Below, one piece after another: positions 54,243 through 63,522 of a stretch of 64,000 nucleotides of DNA. The translations under genes were made by a program, and so were the position numbers. The stretch is taken from contig NZ_CP129672.1 in NCBI RefSeq assembly GCF_030505195.1, positions 310,001 to 374,000 on the forward strand, read 5' to 3'. The notes under the pieces were generated by a model, which made no database searches, was not told the origin of the DNA, and worked only from the letters and a program-made list of their open reading frames with translations. Origin of the DNA: Comamonas testosteroni (GTDB lineage Bacteria > Pseudomonadota > Gammaproteobacteria > Burkholderiales > Burkholderiaceae_C). The stretch's first letter is position 1. Every line of letters begins with the position of its first letter.

Positions 54243-55799
54243 ATGACACACGCGCACTCCCTCGATCGTGGGCTGCTCATCGACAAAGATGCAGCCTGTC
54301 TGGTGCAAGGCAAACAACAGTGGACCTATGCAGACGTGGCACGCCATAGCTACCGGCTCGCACGGAAGCTTAAGGAGTCCGGTTATGAGCCAGGCACCAA
54401 GGCATCCATTCTCAGTCGCAACAGCGCCGCAGCGTTCATGTGCGTTTTTGGCATTGCACGGGCGGGGCTGACTTGGGTGCCAGCCAATCCCAAGCTCAAC
54501 GAGGAAGACAACGCATACCTCCTGAACTTCATGGATTGCGAGCTGCTGATCTTTCACAGCGATCTAGCGGGTATGGTTCGTTCACTGCAAAGGCAATTGC
54601 CTAAGCTGGCACTGTGGCTCTGTTTGGATCGACAGCTACCGGATTTTGCTTCCCTGGAGAGCTGGCTTGGCGACGTCAGCGCGGAGCCAATCGAAGCCTT
54701 TCATGACCCCGACGCCGTCGCGATCATCGCACCGACAGGCGGCACAACGGGGCGCTCTAAGGGCGTGCAGCTCTCCCAGCGCAATGTGAACGTCTTCATG
54801 GCGTCTCATCTGATGAGCCTGCACTATCCGCATTCCGAGCGCCCTGTGAATCTGGCTGCCGCACCGCTCACACACGCTGCAGGCTTCGCGGCGCTACCGA
54901 CCGTGGCGCGGGGTGGCAAGGTCGTGGTGTTGGAATCGCCCGATTCAGCGTCTCTGCTCGACACCATCGAGGAACACCGAGTCACAGAGCTGTTTCTGCC
55001 TCCGACCGTCATCTACCGGCTGCTTGCCACTCCCGGCGTGGAGACGCGAGACTATTCCAGCCTGCGGTACTTCATCTACGCGGCAGCGCCCATGGCCGTG
55101 GAAAAGCTCAAACAGGCCATCCAGGTTTTTGGACCGTGCATGACCCAGGTGTTCGGTCAGGCTGAAGCCCCCATGATGTGCACCTACCTCGCACCCGACG
55201 AGCATCTACTGGATGGAGCCGTAGCACCTGATGACGTGCTCTCGAGTTGCGGTCATCCGACACCCCTCGTGCAGATCTGCATTCAGGACGAAGACAATCA
55301 GCGCTTGCCAGTTGGGGCTCGCGGCGAAATCTGCGTGCGAGGTGACCTTGTGACCCCGGGCTACTACAAGCAACCTGACGTAACTGCTAAGACCATCGTA
55401 GATGGCTGGCTCCACACCGGTGACATAGGCTTCATCGACAAACAGGGCAGAGTTCATATCTGCGACCGCAAGAAGGACATGGTCATCTCAGGTGGCTTCA
55501 ACATCTACCCTCAGGAGATCGAGCAAGTGCTCTGGTCGCACCCCAGCGTTGAAGATTGTGCGGTCATCGGTGTTCCAGATGACGATTGGGGTGAAGCAGT
55601 GAAAGCTGTCGTCGAACTCAAAACGCACGCACAGGTCACGGAAGCTGAACTCATGGCCCTTTGCAAAGATCGACTGGGGTCTCTCAAGACGCCCAAGTCT
55701 GTTGACTTCATTGAGCAATTACCTCGAAGCCCCAATGGCAAAGTGCTCAAACGGGATCTCAGAGCCACATATTGGGTTGGCCAATCCAAGGCCATCTAA
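54243..55799 (+). CDS. AMP-forming acyl-CoA ligase
   Basis: 518 residues, ANL superfamily. Phosphate loop IAPTGGTTGRSKGV, A5 FGQAEAPM, A7-A8 GWLHTGDIGFIDKQGRVHI and catalytic Lys in RSPNGKVLKRDL. It activates the imported acid to its CoA thioester for the upstream thiolase. The ATG lies 9 bases after the thiolase stop. The operon ends before the IS element. Confidence 0.92.
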   Translation: MTHAHSLDRGLLIDKDAACLVQGKQQWTYADVARHSYRLARKLKESGYEPGTKASILSRNSAAAFMCVFGIARAGLTWVPANPKLNEEDNAYLLNFMDCELLIFHSDLAGMVRSLQRQLPKLALWLCLDRQLPDFASLESWLGDVSAEPIEAFHDPDAVAIIAPTGGTTGRSKGVQLSQRNVNVFMASHLMSLHYPHSERPVNLAAAPLTHAAGFAALPTVARGGKVVVLESPDSASLLDTIEEHRVTELFLPPTVIYRLLATPGVETRDYSSLRYFIYAAAPMAVEKLKQAIQVFGPCMTQVFGQAEAPMMCTYLAPDEHLLDGAVAPDDVLSSCGHPTPLVQICIQDEDNQRLPVGARGEICVRGDLVTPGYYKQPDVTAKTIVDGWLHTGDIGFIDKQGRVHICDRKKDMVISGGFNIYPQEIEQVLWSHPSVEDCAVIGVPDDDWGEAVKAVVELKTHAQVTEAELMALCKDRLGSLKTPKSVDFIEQLPRSPNGKVLKRDLRATYWVGQSKAI

Positions 55800-55829
55800 A
55801 CAGGCGTCGCTCGCGTCTCTGTGCTGATG

Positions 55830-55915
55830 GGCTGAAATGTACATTGACTAGAGCTCCGGCACTGCTATGCCTCGACTACTTAATCTGACGGCTGAAATGT
55901 GATTGATAAGAGCTA
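55830..55915. repeat. Pair of ~25-base direct repeats
   Basis: GGCTGAAATGTACATTGAC.. (55830) and GGCTGAAATGTGATTGAT.. (55890) share about 21 of 26 positions, 60 bases apart. They may be the end of a lost element (multiple terminal repeats are typical of IS21-like ends). Confidence 0.6.
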
Positions 55916-55937
55916 TTCCGTATCAATGCATTAAAAA

Positions 55938-57244
55938 GGTTCATCGCGCATTACCGGGGAATGCTGCGCGAATCTTCAGAAAGAAGTAGTCCTGATCGCG
56001 GTAGCCATAGGCCCGGCGCTTGATGACCTTGATGGTGTTGTTGATGCCCTCCACAACACTTGTGTTCAACGGATGCCTGCATCGGGCGATGATCCCGTGC
56101 AGGTAGCTTTGCAAGCGCTGAGCGAAGGTGCTCAGTGCGGCAATGCCGCTTTGATGGGCTTGATCACACCAGTGCCGCCAGGCGCGATGCGCCCAAGTCG
56201 CACGACGGTAGAACCACAACTGTTTGAGCTCGTCGCGCAAGACGTATACCGTCATCAATGGTTGATTGGCCGCCAGCAGTTCCTTGAGTTGCACTGCTTG
56301 TTGAGGCTGCAGCTTGTTGCGATTGCGCAGCAGCAACCTGCGGCTGGATTTGAGCACCTTACGTGCTGAGGGCTGTTGGCGCAGCAAGTTGGCCTGATCG
56401 ACACGCACTCGGTCGATAACCTCCCGGCCATACTTGGCCACGACATGGAACAGGTCATAGACGATCTCGGCGTTAGGGCAGTGGGCCTTGATCTCCAGCT
56501 CGTAAGCCGTAGTCATGTCGATAGCAACTGCGCGAATGCGCTGGGCAACGCCAGCGGGCAACTGCTCGAAGAACTGGCGGGCCGTCTCGCGTGAGCGCCC
56601 TTGCCCCACCCACAGCACCCGCCGGCTGATGGGGTCGACGACGACTGTGGCGTAGCGATGGCCCTTGTGCAGCGCAAACTCGTCCATCGCCAGGTACTCG
56701 ATCTGATCCCATTGCGGCTGCGCAGTGGTGGCCAGCAGCAAGGCTTTGTCGATGGACTTGACGGTGTGCCAGCCCAGATCGAAGAAGGCCGCTACCGCCT
56801 TGATGCTGCTGCTGCGAAGCAACTGGCTGCACGCCTGCGCCAGACGGTCTGTGACGCGCTGGTAGCGACCGAGCCAGCTGAGTTTCTCCAGGTGCGGGCC
56901 ACCACAGCTATCGCACCACAGACGCCGACGCGGCACATGTAGCACCACTCTGTACTCGAACAATGCCAGATCGCGCACGCGCCGTGTCGTGGTCTCATGG
57001 ACTTGGCTGCACTGCGCACCGCAGCGCTCGCAATGCATGACGCGGGCCTGCGGCTTCAGATAAATCGACACAGTGCGGCTATCGCCCTGGGGCCACTGCA
57101 CACGTTCAACCACGTAGCCCTCCCAGCCGCCAAGAGCCTGCAATAACTTCGAGTCCAGCATTTGATTTGTTCTCCGATGTCAGTGTCGTTGCCATCAGAT
57201 TACAAAACGAACGGGCTTATCTCCACGGAATTCCTCGATGAACC
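55938..57244. mobile_element. ISL3-family insertion sequence, complete
   Basis: A 1307-base element containing one transposase. Imperfect terminal inverted repeats begin GGTTCATCG at 55938 and end CGATGAACC at 57244, with 17 of the first 23 bases matching. Flanks are A-rich on both sides (ATTAAAAA and TAAAAAAA), so the 8-base target duplication is not clean. Insertion in AT-rich DNA is usual for the family. Confidence 0.85.
55941..57161 (-). CDS. ISL3-family transposase
   Basis: 406 residues. N-terminal zinc-finger cysteines (CERCGAQC and CDSCGG), a helix-turn-helix region, then the DDE catalytic residues: Asp160 in AMDEFALHKGH, Asp215 in AIDMTTAY and Glu in VVEGINNTIK. The stop overlaps the left inverted repeat. 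Full length, apparently functional. Confidence 0.95.
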   Translation of the reverse strand: MLDSKLLQALGGWEGYVVERVQWPQGDSRTVSIYLKPQARVMHCERCGAQCSQVHETTTRRVRDLALFEYRVVLHVPRRRLWCDSCGGPHLEKLSWLGRYQRVTDRLAQACSQLLRSSSIKAVAAFFDLGWHTVKSIDKALLLATTAQPQWDQIEYLAMDEFALHKGHRYATVVVDPISRRVLWVGQGRSRETARQFFEQLPAGVAQRIRAVAIDMTTAYELEIKAHCPNAEIVYDLFHVVAKYGREVIDRVRVDQANLLRQQPSARKVLKSSRRLLLRNRNKLQPQQAVQLKELLAANQPLMTVYVLRDELKQLWFYRRATWAHRAWRHWCDQAHQSGIAALSTFAQRLQSYLHGIIARCRHPLNTSVVEGINNTIKVIKRRAYGYRDQDYFFLKIRAAFPGNAR

Positions 57245-57633
57245 TAAAAAAAGACTGCAGAGAGGCGGCAAGACTTGTTCATGAAGCGTGATAGCAGACT
57301 TCCAACAACCCATAGGGCGGCAACTATTGGCCACTGTCGGCTGTTCCCCTAAAACCCGTCGTTGGGCAGGTGCCAGCCTTGTTGCTGGGATGATCGTTAT
57401 ATAGCGGTGACCGATAGGTCGTGAGCCAGCCCTGAACAGCAACAACCGCTGCAGAGCCGTCATCTGTTGAAGTTGGACAGGTGACAGCAATGGGTGGCGG
57501 ATTCAACCGCTGGTCAGTACAAGCAGGCCAGTCATCTCGTAGCGGAATGATGGTCATTGAGGACCAGCGCCCGCGCGACGATTTCCACATCAAATGATCT
57601 AGCTAAACCTGAGCTCCAAACAGATTCATGAGA
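57245..57633. other. Intergenic region after the IS element
   Basis: About 390 bases with no supported gene. Short minus-strand frames look like relics of a degraded sequence. TGCCAGCCTTG.. stretches are moderately GC-rich without clear structure. Confidence 0.4.
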
Positions 57634-58605
57634 TCAATATAAAAAGCCGCTTTTCCTAAAAAAACTCCGGTAGCGCTGATCCTCCGCTTGCAAAAATGGC
57701 TCGAACTGCTTGTAGTCCTTGTACGCAACTTCAAAACCTGAATTTTCCAGTTGATCCACAAAGTCTGTGTCTTTGATCACCTTGTTGATCTCGGTGGATA
57801 GATACAGAGCCAGTTCGGATGTTGCTCCCTTGGGAAGGAAGACTCCTTGCCAGTATTCGAAGCTGACGCCTTGGAGTCCCATCTCCTGAAACGTGGGGAT
57901 ATCGGAAAAACGTTTCGACCTCTGAGCCGAGGCAATCCCCAATGCGTGTATCTTTTGGCTTTGAAGATGGGAGGCTATGGGAGCAAGCCCCGCAAAGAGT
58001 AAATCCACTTGCTTTCCCATCAGGCTTGCAGTTGCAGAAGCGGCTCCTCCGTAAGGAACATGCAATAGCTCCACGCCCAAGGCTTTGCCCAAGCTCTCGC
58101 CCACCAAATGCTGCAAGCTGCCAATTCCTGAGGACGCGAAACTCAAGCCATGGGCATTATTTTGTGCCGCAGCTGCGATATCACCCAGTTGATGTATTGC
58201 GGAGTCGCCACGCGTGGCAAGAACAATAGGAGCAGAGGAAATTTTGGCGACCGGCACCATATCAGCGACCTCGCCCGAGTCCCTACTTCTGGTGTAGATC
58301 GGATTGATGAAAATTTCGGCAGGCGACGCCAAGAGCAACGTATTCCCATCGGGCCTGGATTTCGCAACATAGTTCGCGGCAATGGCTCCACCTGCCCCTA
58401 CTCTGTTTTCCACATAGACGGAGCGCTGCAATCGCACTGAGAGCTGGGTTGCAAACGCGCGCGCCAAGGTATCCATGGCACCGCCGGCTTCGAATCCGAC
58501 AACAATTTTGACGGGTTGGCGAGACGCAGCCTTGTCGGCACAGGCTGCACTCATCAGCAGCCCGCAAAGCAGACAAGCTCGAATTAGCGTCACGGCAAAG
58601 TTCAT
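57634..58605 (-). CDS. Bug/TctC-family periplasmic receptor
   Basis: 323 residues with an N-terminal signal and a lipobox-like SAAC. It has the Bug hallmark start of the mature domain, VKIVVGFEAGGAMDTLARAF, then VENRVGAGG, and HVPYGGAASATA. Bug proteins bind small carboxylates, usually for tripartite tricarboxylate transporters, but many are orphans. No transporter genes are adjacent. Confidence 0.9.
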   Translation of the reverse strand: MNFAVTLIRACLLCGLLMSAACADKAASRQPVKIVVGFEAGGAMDTLARAFATQLSVRLQRSVYVENRVGAGGAIAANYVAKSRPDGNTLLLASPAEIFINPIYTRSRDSGEVADMVPVAKISSAPIVLATRGDSAIHQLGDIAAAAQNNAHGLSFASSGIGSLQHLVGESLGKALGVELLHVPYGGAASATASLMGKQVDLLFAGLAPIASHLQSQKIHALGIASAQRSKRFSDIPTFQEMGLQGVSFEYWQGVFLPKGATSELALYLSTEINKVIKDTDFVDQLENSGFEVAYKDYKQFEPFLQAEDQRYRSFFRKSGFLY

Positions 58606-58685
58606 CTATCGTCAAACACAGAGGTAGTGAGTGCCCGCACTCTGGGCATTCATGGCGGGAGGCAATGCTGTGCGAAAGCTTTAAA

Positions 58686-59459
58686 TCAGCGGTAATCTCT
58701 CGAGCATGCATAGAAATGAGGATTACTCAAATCTCGCTTGCCGTAGCTCAGAACATCTCCGTTGAGCGCATGAATCTGACCGCCTGCAGCGGCCAGCACC
58801 GCATGACCCGCAGCGATATCCCACTCCATGGTTCGACCCAAGCGTGGATAGAGGTCAGCCTCTCCCTCGGCAATCAGACAAATCTTGAGCGATGAGCCTG
58901 CACTTTTGAGTGACCGCACCGAGCGCCCATTGAGAAAATGATCAAGCGCATCAGCATCGCCGTGCGAACGACTGGCCACCACATCAAGGCCATCCTCCGG
59001 GATGCTTCTGCATTCAATGGCTTGGCGCTTTCCCTGCACCTCCAGCCATGCGCCGAGTCCTATGGCGCCAGCGTACATGCGATCCAGCGCCGGAGCGAAA
59101 ACGACGCCCAGCACAGGGACTCCATCTTCGATCAGCGCGATATTGACTGTGAACTCGCCATTGCGGTTGATGAATTCCTTGGTTCCGTCCAGAGGATCAA
59201 CCAGCCAGAAGCATTGCCCCATCTCAGGTACATATCCCGCCGCAGCGGCTTCCTCGGAAACGACGGGAAACAGCGACGGCAAGGCGCCCAGGCGCTCAAG
59301 AATCAGGCGCTCGGCCTTTTCGTCGGCTTCAGTCACGGGCGATGCATCCTGCTTGCCGCGCACCTCAAAGTCGCGGCGATAGATCTTCATGATTAAAGCA
59401 CCCGCTTCGCGGGTGATGGCCATTACGTCTTCAAGCAGTGCGCTTCGGGTCTGAATCAC
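58686..59459 (-). CDS. cysQ: 3'(2'),5'-bisphosphate nucleotidase
   Basis: 257 residues, IMPase superfamily. Metal motifs are the Glu of SEEA, DPLDGTKEF (about 86-94), and WDIAAGHAVLAAAGG. CysQ clears PAP, the toxic by-product of PAPS use. It is divergent from cysD-cysNC across 123 bases, tying it to PAPS turnover. The ATG lies in a short gap before the transposase-like frame. Confidence 0.93.
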   Translation of the reverse strand: MIQTRSALLEDVMAITREAGALIMKIYRRDFEVRGKQDASPVTEADEKAERLILERLGALPSLFPVVSEEAAAAGYVPEMGQCFWLVDPLDGTKEFINRNGEFTVNIALIEDGVPVLGVVFAPALDRMYAGAIGLGAWLEVQGKRQAIECRSIPEDGLDVVASRSHGDADALDHFLNGRSVRSLKSAGSSLKICLIAEGEADLYPRLGRTMEWDIAAGHAVLAAAGGQIHALNGDVLSYGKRDLSNPHFYACSRDYR

Positions 59460-59582
59460 AAAAATCTCCTGTGTTGTTATTCATGTGGTCCGTTTGGCCT
59501 ATGCGCCGATCAGAGGACAGGCCGACAGTAAATGCATCCGGATCTTCGCAAATAAGCGAGTGAATGTTTAACAGGAATGCAC

Positions 59583-60596
59583 ATGGCTGTTGGTAAGAAG
59601 CTCAGTGTCCAGGAAATCAATCCACTGCGAATTCAAGCCGTGAAGCTGCGGCTTGCAGGCCAAACGCTCAAAGAAGTCGGTAAGGCGACGGGCCTGTCCG
59701 CACCAACCATCATTGCCGCCCACAAAGCCTGGCAGGAAGGGGGATGGAACGCCGTCCCTGTGCGCGAGCGAGGCCGCAAACCTGGCGAAGGCCGCTCCTT
59801 GTCGGCCATACAGGAGCAGGACATCTATGTGCAACTGGTCAGCACCCAGCCCGCCGACCATGGCCTGCCTTTTTTGCTGTGGCAGTTAGAAGCCATGCAG
59901 CAGCTGATCTTGCAGCGCCAGCAGCTTGACTTGCCCGAGCGTACCAACGCCCAGTACCTGCAGCGCTGGAACCTGAATGCCGACCGCCCTGCCAAGCGCA
60001 TGAAGCAGGCATCCAGCAATGTGCAGCGCTGGTATGCCACAACCTATCTGGATATTTGCGAACAGGCCCGAAAAGAGAGCGCCAGCATTGTCTGGATCGA
60101 TGATTTTGGTGCCCATAACAACTGCCCCGGACGCCTGAGGCATGGCATCTTGCGTGCCGTCAACAACCGCGGCAAGGTGTATTGGCAACCGTATGAAGGC
60201 AGCCTGTGCGCCGCGCATCTGGAAGATTTTTTTGATCGCCTCAGGTGCTCCAGCGAGGGCAAGATCTTTGCCCTGCTTGCCGCCATGCAGTGGCAGCGCG
60301 CGGCCACTTTTTCATCGCTTGCCAGCGACAGCCACGACCGGCTTCGCCTGTTTCATCTGCCTGCTGCCACAGAGATGCTCAGCCAGTCGAACGAATTGGC
60401 CTGCAGCATCTTGAAGACTGCGCAAGACATATCGCTAGTACCGAAGAGCACCTATTCCAGAAGCCCAACGTCACCGAGGCTGGACGCTATGGCGAGCATG
60501 ACACAGCAACTTCTAAAACATCAATTCGCGCAAAGATTTGATTTAACGGACTCCTACAGTTGGCAGCACCCAAAACAAAAAACCAAGGAGAAATCT
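59583..60596 (+). pseudogene. IS630-like transposase frame, catalytically eroded, open into cysD
   Basis: The N-terminal ~75 residues are an HTH ([20 protein letters not shown]), followed by the catalytic-core pattern of IS630: [11 protein letters not shown] where WxDExG is expected, [17 protein letters not shown], and [12 protein letters not shown] before a lost LNPxE. The second Asp block (normally LIVDGHPVH) reads ALLAAMQWQ. No stop codon occurs, so the frame continues for 340 codons straight into cysD. It may be a domesticated gene, a fused N-terminal extension of CysD or a decaying relic. Confidence 0.6.
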
Positions 60597-61496
60597 GTGG
60601 TGCTGACTCATTTGCAAAGGCTGGAAGCCGAAAGCATTCAGGCCATGCGCGAGGTTGTTGCCGAGGCAGAAAACCCCGTCCTGCTCTACTCCATCGGCAA
60701 GGACAGTGCGGTCATGCTGCACCTGGCGATGAAGGCCTTCTATCCGGCCAAACCACCCTTCCCTTTGCTGCATGTGGACACGACCTGGAAGTTTCAGGAC
60801 ATGTATCGCTTTCGTGATCAGATGGCAGCCAAACTGGGCATGGACCTGCTGGTTCACATCAACCCCGAAGGTCTTGAAATGGGCATCAGTCCGTTCAAGC
60901 ATGGCTCGCAAATTCATACCGACGTCATGAAAACCGAAGGGCTGAAGCAAGCTCTCGACAAGTATGGCTTCGACGCCGCCTTTGGTGGCGCGCGCCGCGA
61001 TGAAGAGAAGTCTCGCGCCAAGGAACGCATCTTTTCCTTCCGCTCGGACCAGCACCGCTGGGATCCCAAAAATCAGCGCCCGGAACTCTGGCATCTGTAC
61101 AACACACGCAAGAACAAAGGCGAATCAATCCGAGTGTTCCCTCTGTCCAACTGGACCGAGCTGGATATCTGGCAATACATCTATCTCGAAAACATCCCCA
61201 TAGTTCCACTCTATTTCTCAGCACCTCGCCCAGTGGTGGAGCGAGACGGCACGCTGCTGATGGTCGATGACGAGCGCATGCCGCTCAAGAGTGGCGAAGT
61301 TCCCATGATGCGCAATGTTCGCTTTCGCACCCTGGGCTGCTACCCCCTGACGGGTGCCGTCGAATCCGACGCCAATAGCTTGCCCAAGATCATTCAGGAA
61401 ATGCTGCTGACACGTACTTCGGAACGACAGGGCCGGATGATCGACCACGACTCGGCCGCATCCATGGAAAAGAAGAAGCAAGAGGGGTATTTCTGA
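60597..61496 (+). CDS. cysD: Sulfate adenylyltransferase small subunit
   Basis: 299 residues from a GTG ([14 protein letters not shown]) six bases after a CAAGGAG site. The PP-loop is [16 protein letters not shown] (about 23-37), then [17 protein letters not shown] and [16 protein letters not shown], all typical of CysD. With CysN it makes APS from ATP and sulfate. Translation could also arrive as a fusion from the transposase-like frame upstream, but the strong internal start argues otherwise. It overlaps cysNC by one base. Confidence 0.95.
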   Translation: MVLTHLQRLEAESIQAMREVVAEAENPVLLYSIGKDSAVMLHLAMKAFYPAKPPFPLLHVDTTWKFQDMYRFRDQMAAKLGMDLLVHINPEGLEMGISPFKHGSQIHTDVMKTEGLKQALDKYGFDAAFGGARRDEEKSRAKERIFSFRSDQHRWDPKNQRPELWHLYNTRKNKGESIRVFPLSNWTELDIWQYIYLENIPIVPLYFSAPRPVVERDGTLLMVDDERMPLKSGEVPMMRNVRFRTLGCYPLTGAVESDANSLPKIIQEMLLTRTSERQGRMIDHDSAASMEKKKQEGYF

Positions 61497-63409
61497 TGTC
61501 ACATGTATCTGCACTCATCTCTGAAGATATCGAGAAATACCTGAAGGCACACGAGCAAAAAAGCCTGCTGCGCTTCATCACCTGCGGCAGTGTGGATGAT
61601 GGCAAGAGCACACTGATCGGACGCTTGCTGTACGAATCCAAGATGCTGTTTGAGGACCAGATGGAAGCACTGGTCGCGGACTCCAAGAAAGTCGGCACGC
61701 AGGGCGGCGAGCTGGACTTCGCGCTGCTCGTCGATGGTCTGGCCGCAGAGCGCGAGCAAGGCATCACCATCGATGTGGCCTACCGCTTCTTCTCTACCGA
61801 CCAGCGCAAGTTCATCGTGGCCGACACGCCCGGCCACGAGCAGTACACCCGCAACATGGTCACTGGTGCCTCCACCGCCGATGTGGCCGTGGTGATGATC
61901 GATGCGCGCCGCGGTGTGCTGACTCAATCCAAGCGCCATAGCTATCTGGCATCGCTGATCGGCATCCGCAAAATCGTGCTGGCCGTCAACAAGATGGACT
62001 TGATGGCTTACTCCGAAAAAATCTTCAACGACATCGTGGCCGACTACCGCGAGTTCGCCAAAAAGATCAATCTGGAAGACATCACGGCCATCCCCATGTC
62101 TGCCCTGCGTGGTGACAATATCACCGAGCAGAGCGAGCACATGCCCTGGTACCGCGGCACCACGCTCATGGGCTATCTGGAGACGGTGGAAATCGACGAA
62201 GCGCGCCAGCAAAAGCTGCCGTTTCGCATGCCTGTGCAATGGGTCAATCGCCCCAACCTCGACTTCCGCGGCTTTGCGGGCTGCATTGCCAGCGGCCAGA
62301 TTCACCCCGGAGACAGCGTCCGCATCCTGCCCAGCGGGCGCGTGACCAAGGTTGCGCGCATCGTTACCCAGGATGGCGATCTGCAGCAGGCGGTTGCTGG
62401 CCAGTCCGTTACCCTGACTCTGGCCGACGAGGTGGACTGCAGCCGGGGCGATGTGATTGCGGTTGCGGATGCACCTTCTGGTGTGGCCGATCAGTTCCAG
62501 GTCACGCTCATCTGGATGCATGAGCAGCCCATGCTCGGCGGTCGTCCCTATCTGATGAAGATCGGAGGCAAGACGATTCCCGTCACCTTCGCCGCCCCCA
62601 AATACAAGATCAATGTCAACACGCTGGAGCATCTGGCCGCCAAGGAGCTGGCGCTCAATGAAATCGGCGTCTGCAATCTGTCCAGCAGCCAGCCTATCGC
62701 TTTCGATGCCTATAAGGACAATCGCGAAACAGGCAGCTTCATCCTGATCGATCGCCTGGGCAACGCCACGGTGGGCGCGGGTCTGATCGACTTTTCGCTG
62801 CGTCGCTCGCAGAACATTCATATGCAGCATGTGAATGTGAACCAACAAGCGCGTTCCGAACGCCTGCATCAAAAACCGGCCCTGCTATGGTTTACCGGTC
62901 TGTCGGGCGCTGGCAAATCCACCATTGCCAATCTGCTAGAAACCCGTCTGCATGCGCGTGGCCGGCATACCTATCTGCTCGACGGCGACAACGTGCGCCA
63001 CGGCCTCAATCGCGACCTTGGCTTCACCGATGCAGACCGCGTGGAAAACATTCGTCGCGTCGCTGAAGTGGGCAAGCTGTTTTTGGACGCCGGGCTGATT
63101 GCCATCACCGCCTTCATCTCGCCCTTCCAGGCAGAACGCGAAATGGCGCGCAAGCTGGTGAGAGATGGTGAGTTCCTCGAAGTATTCATCGACACACCGC
63201 TGTGCGTTGCCGAAGAGCGTGACCCCAAGGGCCTGTACAAAAAAGTGCGCCGTGGCGAGCTGAAGAACTTCACGGGGATCGACTCACCGTTCGAAGTACC
63301 GCAGTCTCCGGACATTCATATATCCACCCCCGCGATGACTGCGCAAGAGGCGGTGGACAAGATCATCGCCGAACTGGTGGCTCGCGAAATCATCCCCGCA
63401 GAAGACTAA
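61496..63409 (+). CDS. cysN: Bifunctional sulfate adenylyltransferase large subunit / APS kinase (NodQ type)
   Basis: 637 residues in two domains. Residues 1 to ~440 are the CysN GTPase ([32 protein letters not shown]). Residues ~460-637 are the CysC APS kinase with P-loop GLSGAGKST at 468-476, [15 protein letters not shown] and the [14 protein letters not shown] stretch. Together with CysD it converts sulfate to PAPS. PAPS-consuming reductase is not present in the window. Confidence 0.96.
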   Translation: MSHVSALISEDIEKYLKAHEQKSLLRFITCGSVDDGKSTLIGRLLYESKMLFEDQMEALVADSKKVGTQGGELDFALLVDGLAAEREQGITIDVAYRFFSTDQRKFIVADTPGHEQYTRNMVTGASTADVAVVMIDARRGVLTQSKRHSYLASLIGIRKIVLAVNKMDLMAYSEKIFNDIVADYREFAKKINLEDITAIPMSALRGDNITEQSEHMPWYRGTTLMGYLETVEIDEARQQKLPFRMPVQWVNRPNLDFRGFAGCIASGQIHPGDSVRILPSGRVTKVARIVTQDGDLQQAVAGQSVTLTLADEVDCSRGDVIAVADAPSGVADQFQVTLIWMHEQPMLGGRPYLMKIGGKTIPVTFAAPKYKINVNTLEHLAAKELALNEIGVCNLSSSQPIAFDAYKDNRETGSFILIDRLGNATVGAGLIDFSLRRSQNIHMQHVNVNQQARSERLHQKPALLWFTGLSGAGKSTIANLLETRLHARGRHTYLLDGDNVRHGLNRDLGFTDADRVENIRRVAEVGKLFLDAGLIAITAFISPFQAEREMARKLVRDGEFLEVFIDTPLCVAEERDPKGLYKKVRRGELKNFTGIDSPFEVPQSPDIHISTPAMTAQEAVDKIIAELVAREIIPAED

Positions 63410-63522
63410 AGCAACTGGATGAACTGTGGCGTTGCCAGCCGTTGCAACGCCCCTCCTTCTTCTTTCACCTACCGCACACAGCCACCACCTGGCAATGCGC
63501 GGCACACAAAGAAAGCCAGATC

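Noticed and set aside
55930..57252. An 8-base target duplication around the ISL3 element
   Set aside because: ATTAAAAA and TAAAAAAA differ at two positions, so I do not claim a duplication.
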